Shown: positions 17,216-26,056, numbered from the stretch's first letter. The stretch: 64,000 bases of DNA from Caldilineaceae bacterium (GCA_026645575.1 JAPKMW010000057.1:1-64000); one strand, 5' to 3'. The notes: generated by a model from the sequence alone, not told the origin. Program-made: numbers and translations.

Positions 17216-18439
17216 ATGAGTCAGCAAGCGTTGTTTGAGTTTGAAGGGCTGTTTTCGCGCAATGTAGTTGAGCAGCGGATGATGGGGATGGGGCTGGCGC
17301 GCAAGCCAAAGTATGATTTCGCCATCTCCTATCCTGATCCCCAGTCGTTGCCGTTGCAGGGCTTGTCCAGTGCGTTACAACAGGCGCTGGCCGAGGAAGG
17401 CCCCGATCTGGCGCTCTATCTCAGCACCCAGGGCTACGGCCCGCTGCGCGAATTTATTGCGGCCAAATTAGCCCGTGATCGCGGGATGCAGCTCTCAGCC
17501 GATGATCTCATGCTCACCGGCGGCGCCGGCCAGGCCATTCATGTCACGCTGGAGTCGTTGATCGACGCCGGCGATGTGATCCTCACCGATGACTTCACCT
17601 ACAGCGGCGCTCTACACCAGATGCGTCGTTTCCAGGCCGACATTCGTGGCGTCAAGACCGATAGCGAAGGGGTCTTACCGGACGCGCTGGAAAGCGCCAT
17701 GCAACAAACCCAACGCGAGGGCAAACGCGCAAAACTCTTCTACACCGTGCCGACCTTCCAAAACCCCCAGGGCTGGACCCTTTCGCTGGAACGCCGCAAA
17801 GCGCTGGTCGGCTTAGCACAAACGTATGGCATGGCGATTCTCGAAGATGATTGCTATTCCGACCTCCGCTATGACGGACAGAATTTGCCGACGCTCTATT
17901 CGCTCGATGGCGCCGGTCATGTCATCTATGTCAACTCCTTCTCCAAGACGATTGCCCCCGGGATGCGCACCGGCTATATGGCCGCTGCCCCCGCTTTGCT
18001 CAAGCGGGCCATGTCGGCCAAGAGTGGCGGCCCGGTGCCGCTCTTTATCACCCTGGCGATTCATCGCTTTGCCACCGGCGATCATGGCGGCGGATTGGCT
18101 TCCCACATTGAGGAGATCAACGACATTCAACGCCAGCGCCGCGATGCTATGGTGAACAGTCTGGAAGCACACTTCACCGGCGGCGCCACTTGGTTACGCC
18201 CCGAAGGCGGGCTATCCATGTGGGTCAAGTTCCCGGAAGGTACGGATCTTGTCGCCATCCGCGAAAAAGTCTTTGCCGACACCAACGCCGGCTACTCGAC
18301 CGGCCCCGTCTATTCGCCCGACCGCACTTCCGGCAAAAATTTTATCCGCCTGAGCTTTGGCTACAACACCCCGGCAGAAATCACCGAAGGCATGGCGTTA
18401 TTGGCGCAGGCGTTCCGGCGCGAAGGTGTGCTTGCGTGA
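17216..18439 (+). CDS. PLP-dependent aminotransferase (2-aminoadipate/LysN-like)
   Basis: A 407-residue fold type I aminotransferase of the MocR/LysN group without the N-terminal GntR DNA-binding domain. Key motifs are GYGPLREFIAAKL, the PLP phosphate region LTGGAGQAIHVTLE, FYTVPTFQNPQGWTLS, the cofactor Asp in AILEDDCYSDLRYDG and the Schiff-base Lys in YVNSFSKTIAPGMRTGYM. It probably transfers amino groups from aromatic or branched amino acids, or 2-aminoadipate, to 2-oxoglutarate. The start at 17216 has AAAGGGA just upstream; an in-frame ATG at 17156 is less likely. The quinone oxidoreductase gene follows after one palindromic element. Confidence 0.9.
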   Translation: MSQQALFEFEGLFSRNVVEQRMMGMGLARKPKYDFAISYPDPQSLPLQGLSSALQQALAEEGPDLALYLSTQGYGPLREFIAAKLARDRGMQLSADDLMLTGGAGQAIHVTLESLIDAGDVILTDDFTYSGALHQMRRFQADIRGVKTDSEGVLPDALESAMQQTQREGKRAKLFYTVPTFQNPQGWTLSLERRKALVGLAQTYGMAILEDDCYSDLRYDGQNLPTLYSLDGAGHVIYVNSFSKTIAPGMRTGYMAAAPALLKRAMSAKSGGPVPLFITLAIHRFATGDHGGGLASHIEEINDIQRQRRDAMVNSLEAHFTGGATWLRPEGGLSMWVKFPEGTDLVAIREKVFADTNAGYSTGPVYSPDRTSGKNFIRLSFGYNTPAEITEGMALLAQAFRREGVLA

Positions 18440-18464
18440 TGCGTGTTGCGTGAACTGTTATGAA

Positions 18465-18528
18465 CTTGCTCGTAGCCGGTCCGTGACCGGCGTTTGCGAA
18501 CGCCGGTCACGGACCGGCTACGAGCAAG
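18465..18528. repeat. GTCCGTGAC palindromic element, perfect 30-bp stem
   Basis: 18465-18494 pairs perfectly with 18499-18528 around a four-base loop. The arm hairpin is GCCGGT-CCGTG-ACCGGC and the outer triplet CTC-GTA-GC. It is one of the cleanest copies. Confidence 0.95.
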
Positions 18529-18559
18529 CACTCTATCGTCTGGCTTGAAAGGAAATATG

Positions 18560-19540
18560 ATGAAAGCCATCCACGTTGATACCAAACAAGCGGATCGCCC
18601 CCTTGTTTGGAACGAAACCGCCGACCCGACCTTTGGTCCCGATGAGGTGCTGGTTGAGATTCATGCCACGGCCCTAAACCGCGCCGATCTCATGCAGCGG
18701 GCCGGCAACTATCCGCCGCCGCCGGGGGCGCCTGACATTATCGGCTTGGAAATGGCCGGCGTCATTGCGCAAGCAGGGGCCAATGTCCAGGGCTGGCAGG
18801 TGGGCGACCGGGTCTGCGCCTTGCTGCCTGGTGGCGGCTATGCCGAAAAGGTGGCCGTACCCCAAGCCATGCTCATGCCGATTCCGGCAGGGTGGGATTT
18901 TAACACCGCGGCGGGGTTGCCGGAGGTCTACTTGACGGCCTTTGTCAATCTCTACATGGAAGCCGGCTTGCAACCGGGTGAGACGGTGCTGGTGCATGGC
19001 GGCGCCAGCGGTGTCGGCACGGCGGCGATCCACCTGCTAAAGGCCAGCGGCAATCCCGTCATCATCACGGCCGGGAGTGACGATAAATGCGCGGCCTGCA
19101 CCAACCTGGGCGCTGACCTGGCGATCAACTACCGCACCGAAGACTTTGTCGAGCGGGTGCGCGCCTACACCAACGGCCAGGGTGTGGATGTGATCATGGA
19201 CATGGTCGGCGCCGATTATCTGGCGAAAAATCTTAGCCTGCTCAAGCTCAAAGGGCGGCTGGTCTTTATCTCCACCTTGAGTGGGACTAAGACAGAAATT
19301 GATTTACGTCACTTGATGGGCAAACGGCTTCGCTTGATCGGCTCGGTGCTACGCAGTCGCGCGTTGGCCGAAAAAGTGGCGATCAAAGAAAACTTTATGG
19401 CAAAATTCTGGCCGCTGGTGACAGCGGGGATGATCAAGCCGGTGATCGACACCATCTATCCGATTACCCAGGCCAACGCCGCCCACCAGCAGATGGCCGA
19501 AAATCGCAACATCGGCAAAATTATTCTACAGGTAAGGTAG
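18560..19540 (+). CDS. NAD(P)H-quinone oxidoreductase, zinc-less MDR (PIG3-like)
   Basis: A 326-residue medium-chain reductase. The N-terminal GroES-like domain includes LNRADLMQRAGNYPPPPGAP, the signature of the PIG3/TP53I3-type quinone oxidoreductases. The Rossmann domain has VHGGASGVGTAAIHL for NADPH. Zinc-binding Cys residues of alcohol dehydrogenases are absent. It should reduce quinones or activated alkenes with NADPH in the cytosol. GAAAGG upstream fits the second of two adjacent ATGs (18560). Its stop codon lies inside the left arm of a tandem-word hairpin. The F420:NADPH oxidoreductase gene follows, a sensible redox neighbour. Confidence 0.9.
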   Translation: MKAIHVDTKQADRPLVWNETADPTFGPDEVLVEIHATALNRADLMQRAGNYPPPPGAPDIIGLEMAGVIAQAGANVQGWQVGDRVCALLPGGGYAEKVAVPQAMLMPIPAGWDFNTAAGLPEVYLTAFVNLYMEAGLQPGETVLVHGGASGVGTAAIHLLKASGNPVIITAGSDDKCAACTNLGADLAINYRTEDFVERVRAYTNGQGVDVIMDMVGADYLAKNLSLLKLKGRLVFISTLSGTKTEIDLRHLMGKRLRLIGSVLRSRALAEKVAIKENFMAKFWPLVTAGMIKPVIDTIYPITQANAAHQQMAENRNIGKIILQVR

Positions 19541-19600
19541 ACAGGTACACAAGGAAATAGGGCGTACCAACCTGTCTACCTGTCTACCTGTCTACCTACA
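19535..19600. repeat. Tandem-word hairpin (CTGTCTAC)
   Basis: Left arm AGGTAGACAGGTA (19535-19547) faces three tandem copies of CCTGTCTA (19571 onward), and any of the copies can pair. The left arm contains the TAG stop of the quinone oxidoreductase gene. Confidence 0.85.
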
Positions 19601-19610
19601 AGGAGGAAGT

Positions 19611-20279
19611 ATGACCAAACCAACCATTGCCGTCATCGGCGGCACGGGGGCGGAAGGCTCCGGCCTGGCGGTACGCTGGGCGGCGGCGGGCTACCCAGTG
19701 GTGATCGGCAGCCGCAGTGCCGAAAAGGCGGCGGGCGCAGCGGCAGAATTGAGCCAACCCTTGCCGGCCAATAGCGCCCCCATGACCGGCGTTGCCAACG
19801 GCGAGGCGGCGGCGCAAGCGGATATTGTCGTCCTCAGCGTGCCCTATGACGCCCAAGTCGGGACGATTGAACAGATTGTGGCCGGTTGTCAAGGCAAAAC
19901 GGTGATCACAGTTGGCGTGCCGCTTAAGCCGCCCAAGGTCTCTACCGTCTGGCATCCACCGGGAGGATCGGCGGCACAGGAAGCGCAGGCGCAACTGGGC
20001 GAAGGGGTGCAGGTCGCCGCGGCCTTTCAGAATGTCGCCGCCGGCCATCTCAAGGATCTAAGCTGGCAACCCAACTGTGACGTGCTGGTGACCGGCGATA
20101 GCAAAGCCGCCAAACAGGCCGCCATCGAGTTGGCGCAAGCCGCCGGTTTTGTCGCCATTGACGCCGGGCCGCTAGCGAATGCGTCGGTCGTCGAAGGGTT
20201 GACCGCGGTGTTGATCGGCATCAACGCCCGCAACAAAGTGCAGGGTAGTGGGATTCGGATCACTGGCCTGCCAGCGTAA
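19611..20279 (+). CDS. npdG: NADPH-dependent F420 reductase
   Basis: A 222-residue cytosolic enzyme transferring hydride between NADPH and coenzyme F420. The N-terminus TKPTIAVIGGTGAEGSGLAV is the family's dinucleotide fold, followed by VVIGSRSAEKA, where Ser-Arg recognises the 2'-phosphate of NADP. Later motifs VLSVPYDAQV, VTVGVPLKPP and AAFQNVAAGHL fit the F420-binding half. Length is standard (about 220). AAGGAGGAAGT just upstream gives a strong ribosome binding site. Its presence implies the host makes F420, known for many Actinobacteria and Chloroflexota. Confidence 0.92.
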   Translation: MTKPTIAVIGGTGAEGSGLAVRWAAAGYPVVIGSRSAEKAAGAAAELSQPLPANSAPMTGVANGEAAAQADIVVLSVPYDAQVGTIEQIVAGCQGKTVITVGVPLKPPKVSTVWHPPGGSAAQEAQAQLGEGVQVAAAFQNVAAGHLKDLSWQPNCDVLVTGDSKAAKQAAIELAQAAGFVAIDAGPLANASVVEGLTAVLIGINARNKVQGSGIRITGLPA

Positions 20280-20290
20280 TCTATGGTATC

Positions 20291-21193
20291 ATGGTCAGTA
20301 TGATAACACAAGCAGGATTAGCAATACAAACCATCCAAGAACAGTTGACCAACGTTCTATCGCAACTGCTGGCTGGGCAGCCCATACAGCTTGCCTATCT
20401 GTACGGGTCAGCCGCCAGCGGTCACACCCACCAGTGGAGTGACATCGACATTGGGGTGGTCTTTGATCCGGCTGCGCCCCTGGATGATTACCAGCGGTTT
20501 ATGCTGACGATCACGGTTGAAGCCGATTTGGAACAGTATTACCAACGTTCCGCCTGTGAAGTGCGCCGGATTGATAACGCCCCATTACGTGTACAAGGCA
20601 ACGTCGTGACCAACGGCAAGTTGCTCTACAGCAAGGATGCCCGATTTCGGGTGGCGTATGAAACCCAAATTCGCCAGGCATACTTTGACTTTTTGCCGGT
20701 GATTACACAGCAGTGTGACGCTTATTTTGCCCGAGCGCTTGCTACAGCCAAAGACAAAAAGTTTATGTTTGAACGGAACAAAGTACAAAGCATTCTCAAG
20801 AATCTTGATGAGTATGTGGGTGAATTACAAAAGCTGGCGCAACTGGAACGCACGGCCTTTCTCGCCAGTTCGCTGCATCAGAATGCGACAAAGTATTGTT
20901 TGCAAACTGCGGTTGAATGCTGTATCGACCTCAACAATCACCTGATTGCAACGCTGGGCTTTCGGGCGCCGGAAAGCTACGCCGACACCTTTGCCGTGCT
21001 AGGTGAGGAAGGCATTCTGGACGAACCATTTGTCAAAACCGCACGCCAGATGGTCAGCGTGCGCAACCGAGTGGTGCATCTCTACTGGGCCGTTGATAAT
21101 ATTCTGCTCTACGACATTCTGCAACATAATCTGAACGATTTTATTCGCTATAAAACCCAGATTCTTACCTTCATCGCCGATTTTCCCCAGTGA
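20291..21193 (+). CDS. MntA-HepT fusion (nucleotidyltransferase + HEPN-like)
   Basis: A single 300-residue chain joining both partners of a type VII toxin-antitoxin pair. Residues about 25-135 are a minimal nucleotidyltransferase with the GSX10DXD motif: Gly39-Ser40, then Asp51 and Asp53 in SDIDIGVVFD. Residues about 160-300 are HepT-like (DUF86), ending in the RX4HXY motif Arg258-His263-Tyr265 (RNRVVHLY). In known systems MntA transfers AMP onto the Tyr of HepT and blocks its RNase activity, using two separate proteins from overlapping genes. Here they are one reading frame with no stop or overlap. The start is uncertain (20291 or 20300) and no clear ribosome binding site is seen. Confidence 0.85.
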   Translation: MVSMITQAGLAIQTIQEQLTNVLSQLLAGQPIQLAYLYGSAASGHTHQWSDIDIGVVFDPAAPLDDYQRFMLTITVEADLEQYYQRSACEVRRIDNAPLRVQGNVVTNGKLLYSKDARFRVAYETQIRQAYFDFLPVITQQCDAYFARALATAKDKKFMFERNKVQSILKNLDEYVGELQKLAQLERTAFLASSLHQNATKYCLQTAVECCIDLNNHLIATLGFRAPESYADTFAVLGEEGILDEPFVKTARQMVSVRNRVVHLYWAVDNILLYDILQHNLNDFIRYKTQILTFIADFPQ

Positions 21194-21204
21194 TTGCTGG
21201 AAAA

Positions 21205-21265
21205 CCGCTCGTAGCCGGTCCGTGACCGGCGTCCCCATCGCCGGTCACGGACCGGCTACGAGCGG
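21205..21265. repeat. GTCCGTGAC palindromic element, perfect 27-bp stem
   Basis: 21205-21231 pairs with 21239-21265 around a seven-base loop. Arm hairpin GCCGGT-CCGTG-ACCGGC, outer triplet CTC-GTA-GC. It sits between convergent genes, eight bases from the minus-strand stop. Confidence 0.95.
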
Positions 21266-21272
21266 GTAATGG

Positions 21273-22559
21273 TTACTCCGTAGGATGCCAGTTCGCCATG
21301 TGTTGGGCGTGGGTTTGTAGGTATGCGCCTGGCGTGAAATGGTGGTCATAAAAGCCTAGATCCAGATGCTGTGCCTGTAAGAAAATGCGGGCAAAGATCG
21401 ATGGCGCCGTCGCCGGGAAGCGGCCAAAGCGGTCATAGATGTATTGCGCCATGTGGGCGACACAGGCTTTGGCGTCCTCGCTGTGAATGGGCGCACCGGT
21501 GCGTATTTTGGCCGTTTCCCGCCACGGCCCTGGCGTCTCCGCATGAAAGGGGCCGCCAGGGCCAAACTTGCGTTCGACAAAGGCGTCAACCGCGGCCCGC
21601 ATACTCGGGTAATGGGGTGGACAGAAACCAGCAAAGACGCCGGGGAGACCAGTCGGGTTGGGCGTCGTCCAGCGTGGGTTGCGGTCGTAGTGAAAACCCA
21701 GCCCGGGTACGGTTGGATCGCCGCTGCACCCCAAAACGGTAAAAGCATCCAAGCCGGTAAACATCCAGCCGCCTAACCCCATTGCTTGTAAGATTAGATT
21801 GCCGGCGTAACAAGCTGTCGATAACTCGGCCATGCACATGGTCAGGCAGTTCTGTTCGATCTCGCTCAATGGCGCCGGGTTGTCCACATCGACCAGATGA
21901 TGAAACTGTTCCAGCCCCGGAATGCGCTCGTCGTGAATGTTATTGTAAATACAGCCACCGTTTTGCACCATAAAAAAGAGGACGCCAATCAGATGCTGCG
22001 CCAAATCCGCCACTGGGATCAACAAGGTGCTGCCCGGTGCATTGGCGCACCAGGTGTTGTGTCCATCCATCGCCGTTGGCGGCAAGTGGAGCCGCCCATC
22101 GGCCACTTTGCGAATGAGCGAGCGATGGGCATTCAACCAAGCGGCGACATCAACTTGACCCTCTTGATCGGGTTCAACCAGCGCTGGTGCATCACGGGTG
22201 GCGAAGAAGTAGACGCCGTTGTCATCCGTGTAAAAAAGCTCGGTCGTATGCCAGCCTGCCGCCGAGGGAATGGTGCGTCCGCCCGCTGCCGCCGGATAGT
22301 TGGCAACGTGGGGCAGGTCGGGCCGTTGACGCGGAAGAAGATAATGCCAGCCGGTGTTGCCGGTCATGGTAGTCAACAGCAGCAACTGTTCTAACGCGCT
22401 TAAGGGCAATGGTTCAGTGGTGGAGGTATAGGCCAGCGGACCGTCTGGCAGTGAGCCGCCCAGGGGGAAACGTCGCGAGCGTCGCCCCAGCAATGCTTCA
22501 ACAAGGGGAAAGGTCACGGCCGTGGCAAGACCGACTGATTCACTTACATAGGAATTCAT
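21273..22559 (-). CDS. Nitroreductase-like flavoprotein (tentative)
   Basis: A 428-residue protein. The N-terminal ALLGRRSRRFPLGGSLP then PLPLSALEQLLLLT is the pattern that opens nitroreductase/SagB-type flavoproteins (RRSxRxF...ls..eLxxLL), where the arginines hold FMN. Later AELSTACYAGNLILQAMGLG resembles the second FMN-domain helix (AAxNxxLxAxalGLG). The C-terminal 150 residues, containing CVAHMAQYIYDRFGRFPATA, match nothing I know. GAGGT eight bases upstream supports the start at 22559, dropping a 79-residue low-confidence extension. It lies upstream of the convergent MntA-HepT gene and downstream of murJ. Function unknown; flavin binding is an inference. Confidence 0.5.
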   Translation of the reverse strand: MNSYVSESVGLATAVTFPLVEALLGRRSRRFPLGGSLPDGPLAYTSTTEPLPLSALEQLLLLTTMTGNTGWHYLLPRQRPDLPHVANYPAAAGGRTIPSAAGWHTTELFYTDDNGVYFFATRDAPALVEPDQEGQVDVAAWLNAHRSLIRKVADGRLHLPPTAMDGHNTWCANAPGSTLLIPVADLAQHLIGVLFFMVQNGGCIYNNIHDERIPGLEQFHHLVDVDNPAPLSEIEQNCLTMCMAELSTACYAGNLILQAMGLGGWMFTGLDAFTVLGCSGDPTVPGLGFHYDRNPRWTTPNPTGLPGVFAGFCPPHYPSMRAAVDAFVERKFGPGGPFHAETPGPWRETAKIRTGAPIHSEDAKACVAHMAQYIYDRFGRFPATAPSIFARIFLQAQHLDLGFYDHHFTPGAYLQTHAQHMANWHPTE

Positions 22560-22801
22560 AGAAAATACCTCAGGCCCGTGGATAGGGTTCGCTTCACATT
22601 GAGTTTGACAAACAAGAATCGCTGGTAATATTGGTCGGTTGGTGTTTTTTGGGTTTGCCTTCACTCTACTATGAAAGCCGACACCAACCAAAACGCCGAC
22701 ACACCTACCACACCATAACGAGCATTGTGAGGAATTAGGCACGTCCCATACCGGTTTGGATGAGGGCGTGTGAACTCCTCGAAACGTTGGTAACACATGA
22801 A

Positions 22802-24244
22802 TTAGTGCGCTGACACCTGAGATCGGGCGATGCGGCGGCGTAATTTGATCGCCAAAATGATACTCAAGACAATGGTTTCCAGGGTGGAAGAGACGACCAG
22901 GGCGAGAGGGATGGCATAGAGACCAATACGCGGGACAAAGAACGCCATCAGCGCCGTGCGCATGAGCAATTGACCGGCGTTGGTAAAGAGGGGCGTGCGG
23001 GTATCGCGCATAGCAATCAGGCCGCGACTAACAATTTCGGTAGCGATGTGGGAAGGCAGCCCTAGCGCATAGATCAACAAGGCCGAGAAGGTAGCTTCGC
23101 CAGCCACTGCCGTAAATTCGCCCCGTTCAAAAAGCAGACGGATGACATCGCGCCCGGCAAAGTAGATGGTGGCAAAGGCCGCCAAGGAAAGGGTGCAAAC
23201 AACCAGCAGCACCTGAAGCAGAAGGCGCGCCAGAGGCCGCCACGCTTTGGCCTCGGCGCGGTCGGCCAGACGCGGAAAAGCGGCCAAGCCGACGGCATAG
23301 CCAAGTAGCGTCACTGGCAGGTTTGCCAGTAAAGAAGCATTGTAAATCGCCGGGAGGGTGACCAACTGCGCGGTCATGGAAGCAAAGGCTGTATCCACAA
23401 TCGTCCCGGCATAGTTCACCATAGCCGACAGGCCATTGGGAATGAGCAAGAAGACCACTTCCCGTAAGTGGCGATCCGTCGGCGCCCAGGTAAACCAGCG
23501 ATGGCCGCGGAGAACGGCAAAACCAGGCGAGAGCAGAAGCACTTGCAAGGCAGCGCCCAGAACGGTGCCGAACGTTGGCCCATAGACACCAAGATCGGGG
23601 TAAAGCCGTGCAGCCAGAATGCCGGCAATGAGGGAGGTATTATAGGTGAGGATCGAGATTGCCGGCAGCAGAAATTGATTGCGACTATTTAAGACAGCAG
23701 TGGCAACACTACCCACACACAAAATCAACGGTTGCAACAGTTTAATGCGTGTCAGGGTAACCGTTAGCTGGGCGGTTTCAGCATCAAAGCCTGGGGCGAG
23801 GATGTAGCGCACAAAAAAAGGCGTGAAGATTTCCAGCAGCAAAATGATCACAACCATCGTTACCAACAGCGCCGTAAGCACTAGACTTACCAACCGTTGA
23901 GCGGCGGCGCGACCTTCCTGGCGCCCTGTCCCTAAAAGTACCGGGATCATGGCATTTGATAAAGTGCCGCCGGCGATCAAAATAAAGAGGGTATCCGGCA
24001 GGCGGAAAGCAGCATAGTAAGCGTTGGCCTCCATGCTGACACCAAATTGGCTGTTAAAGAGCATCTGACGCACGGCGCCCATGACCGCAGAGAGCAAGTA
24101 GGTCGCCATGAGGATGGCGCTGGCTTCCGTAATCGAAAATTCATAGTGGATGATTCGGCGCAATTGCAATGTCCGCAGCGTGCGCCACAGTCCCCCTTGC
24201 TCTTTTTTGGGGTGAACACCCAATACTTCTTCCTCAACGGCCAT
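22802..24244 (-). CDS. murJ: Lipid II flippase MurJ (MviN family)
   Basis: A 480-residue polytopic membrane protein of the MOP exporter superfamily. Typical MurJ segments are ASAILMATYLLSAVMGAVRQ with FNSQFGVSMEANAYYAAFRL at the first helices (family pattern S...S...G..R......G....adaf..Af.iP), then SNAMIPVLLGTGRQEG and LATPLLL-like hydrophobic stretches; about 13-14 helices are visible. It flips lipid-linked peptidoglycan precursors across the cytoplasmic membrane. The start at 24244 (MAVEEEVLG) is preferred because a longer frame would run through the hairpin at 24317-24366. It lies upstream of the nitroreductase-like gene on the same strand. Confidence 0.85.
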   Translation of the reverse strand: MAVEEEVLGVHPKKEQGGLWRTLRTLQLRRIIHYEFSITEASAILMATYLLSAVMGAVRQMLFNSQFGVSMEANAYYAAFRLPDTLFILIAGGTLSNAMIPVLLGTGRQEGRAAAQRLVSLVLTALLVTMVVIILLLEIFTPFFVRYILAPGFDAETAQLTVTLTRIKLLQPLILCVGSVATAVLNSRNQFLLPAISILTYNTSLIAGILAARLYPDLGVYGPTFGTVLGAALQVLLLSPGFAVLRGHRWFTWAPTDRHLREVVFLLIPNGLSAMVNYAGTIVDTAFASMTAQLVTLPAIYNASLLANLPVTLLGYAVGLAAFPRLADRAEAKAWRPLARLLLQVLLVVCTLSLAAFATIYFAGRDVIRLLFERGEFTAVAGEATFSALLIYALGLPSHIATEIVSRGLIAMRDTRTPLFTNAGQLLMRTALMAFFVPRIGLYAIPLALVVSSTLETIVLSIILAIKLRRRIARSQVSAH

Positions 24245-24316
24245 GCCCTTTGCCTTTATCTGATGAATTGCACCTTGATCGTAGATCGTAGGTTGATCGT
24301 AGGTTGTGGTTGATAA

Positions 24317-24366
24317 GCTGTAGTGGCTTGCGACAGCCATATCCGCTATCGACAAGCCACTACAGC
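24317..24366. repeat. 14-bp inverted repeat upstream of murJ
   Basis: GCTGTAGTGGCTTG (24317-24330) pairs perfectly with 24353-24366. Just before it, the word GATCGTAGGTT is repeated (about 24279-24307). It lies in the murJ 5' region on the minus strand. Confidence 0.8.
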
Positions 24367-24586
24367 CGATGTCGTTACGCAAGCTCTATCCAGAATGCAC
24401 TAGCCATCGCCGGCCCTTGTCCCGTTATTGAAATCGGACAAAAGCAGCTGGTGCATTCACAACTTTGCTGATAGTGTACCTTATAACTGATTTGAAACGA
24501 AAACAAACGGGGGGGACGGGTTCTTACTTGGCCCAGCCGCCTCTTTCTCCACTTAAGTAATCGTCAAGAAACAACTTCATACGCTC

Positions 24587-24605
24587 GGCGAGTCCGTGAC
24601 TCGCC
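24587..24605. repeat. Single-arm copy of the palindromic element
   Basis: GGCGAGT-CCGTG-ACTCGCC, a solitary arm hairpin of the GCGAGT type without its mirror arm. It shows that the arm alone can exist. Confidence 0.8.
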
Positions 24606-25150
24606 CGAAAGAGGATACCAAGGGGGACCAGGTTGCTGTTTGCGTTGTGCCACATTCATCAAACATTGTTCGGTATCGCGTAGTATAAGCGTTGGCTTTG
24701 CGTTAGCGAGCAGTAGATCATAGCGTAGGGAAGCCAACGCCCGGTTGTGGTTAGTCCGAACAGCAATTAGGGAAAAAAAACGTTACACTGCTCATTGCGT
24801 AGTAAGACTACACCCTGCGCAATGGCTGAGACCCCATACAATAACTTATTTACTCAGTATGTCATTTTCTGCAACGGCAACCTGGACAGAATACAGTCTA
24901 TAGTGCGACTTTACGTAAATTCGTTGCGACCAAATGAGTACTCACACCGAAGAAAAAACTTAATGAGTAGTAACTGCAATGAAAATGTAACGTAAGTCAT
25001 ACCGACTCTATAGTAATGTATTTAGGTGACCAGCTTCATCCGGTAAACGTCTACGTTTGGTAGAGTATTTAGCCGGGTGAGACTGGTACTGTGGTCATGG
25101 GTAGCGGCGATAATGGTGTTCCTGTGTTTCCACGCTACATACGCAACAAT

Positions 25151-25183
25151 AAGCACAATACAAGCACAATACAAGCACAATAC
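25151..25183. repeat. Three perfect 11-bp tandem repeats
   Basis: AAGCACAATAC is repeated three times without mismatch (25151-25161, 25162-25172, 25173-25183), about 55 bp before the CAP-domain gene. The 11-bp period is close to one helical turn. Confidence 0.93.
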
Positions 25184-25237
25184 ACAGTGACAAATAACCC
25201 AAAAACGCCAGGTTAACGTGAAAGAAAAGGGAAAATT

Positions 25238-25858
25238 ATGATTCATCGACATAAGTTCAGTTTGACGCAGCGCCGTCTACTAGCTGTTCTGCTCCTCGTT
25301 CTCGTTTCCTGGTTGCAACCAATTCGTGTTCATGCGGATCCGGGTACTGGCGGTGGTCAACTTTTTCTACCAATCGTAACCAAAAGTGAAACAATAGCGG
25401 CAAGCGAGCCGGCTTGCCAACTCAATGACCAAGAGAAACGAATTGAAGAGTTGCTACGCAATCACCCGGAGCAAGGGCGTGTGAAACTAAGTTGCCATCC
25501 AATTCTTGCCAGCGTCGCCCGGGCGCGCGCCGAGGATATGGGGCGCCGCGCCTATTTTGGTCATGTTAATCCCGATGGCCACGGAGCTAATTATCTTGTA
25601 CGTCAGGCCGGCTATGTCCTGCCAAGCGGTTACGGCCAGGAAGCCAATGCCAACAATATCGAGTCGATCGGCGCCGGGCCGGCTGGTGGTGATGGCATGT
25701 GGGACGCTTGGATGAAATCTTCTAAGCATAACACCCATCTGCTCGGCAAAAGCAGCTTTTTTGCCGAACAGATCGAATATGGCATTGGCTTTGCCCAAGT
25801 GCCGGGCAGTCCCTATCAATATTATTGGGTTTTCATCAGCGCCCAGCCCGGCCCGTAA
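25238..25858 (+). CDS. Secreted CAP-domain (SCP-like) protein
   Basis: A 206-residue exported protein. A basic N-terminus is followed by RRLLAVLLLVLVSWLQPIRV and a cleavage site near VHADPG. Right after it comes QLFLPIVTKSE, resembling the LPL(V/I) tail of other secreted proteins in this window. The CAP domain spans about 70-205: RKSLSCHP-like HPILASVARARAEDMGRRAY, FGHVNPDGHGANYLVRQAGY (His of the family CAP cavity), NNIESIGAGPAGG, then the second metal-site His in SSKHNTHLLG and the closing YYWVFISAQP. CAP proteins are common extracellular proteins with poorly defined roles. The start has AAAAGGGAA upstream. Confidence 0.9.
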   Translation: MIHRHKFSLTQRRLLAVLLLVLVSWLQPIRVHADPGTGGGQLFLPIVTKSETIAASEPACQLNDQEKRIEELLRNHPEQGRVKLSCHPILASVARARAEDMGRRAYFGHVNPDGHGANYLVRQAGYVLPSGYGQEANANNIESIGAGPAGGDGMWDAWMKSSKHNTHLLGKSSFFAEQIEYGIGFAQVPGSPYQYYWVFISAQPGP

Positions 25859-25920
25859 ACGATTTATTCAGCCAGCCAAAGGCAAAAGCAGGATCACTAG
25901 TCCGCAATGGCCCGCTCATC

Positions 25921-25979
25921 GCCGCACCCTGGGGGTTCCCGGTGACTGGCGTCGGTCATCGGAACCCCCAGGGTGCGGC
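25921..25979. repeat. Palindrome with GGTGACTGGCGTCGGT core
   Basis: Perfect 19-bp arms (25921-25939 with 25961-25979). The interior (25934-25962) matches 16161-16189 at all but one position. It is a second subfamily whose arms here (CACCCTGGGGG) differ from those at 16121-16226. Confidence 0.85.
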
Positions 25980-26014
25980 AGAGAGCGTTGTGGATTCTGA
26001 GTATAAATTCAACA

Positions 26015-26056
26015 AATGTGGGGTTCGCACACAGGTATGCGGACCCCACATTTTTT
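26015..26056 (+). terminator. Intrinsic terminator-like hairpin
   Basis: AATGTGGGGTTCGCA (26015-26029) pairs with TGCGGACCCCACATT (26038-26052) with one mismatch, followed by TTTTTT. It could end transcription from the CAP gene about 160 bp upstream, and shields the regulator promoter downstream. Confidence 0.75.

Larger units (their letters stand above)
24367..25237. other. Long intergenic region between murJ and CAP gene
   Basis: About 870 bp between divergent genes. No convincing coding frame: the plus frame at 24795-24995 and minus frame at 25022-25252 lack family features. It holds a lone arm of the GTCCGTGAC palindrome (24587-24605), a 10-bp inverted repeat GCGTTGGCTT (24689-24698) with AAGCCAACGC (24731-24740), and an 11-bp triple tandem repeat at 25151-25183. 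Confidence 0.55.

Noticed and set aside
21273..22796. Longer start for the nitroreductase-like protein
   Set aside because: The extra 79 residues are Cys/Pro-rich without family match, while GAGGT lies at the right distance before 22559.
24795..25252. Two short frames in the murJ-CAP gap
   Set aside because: Neither has a ribosome binding site, codon bias or family pattern; the minus frame overlaps the start of the CAP gene and the tandem repeat.
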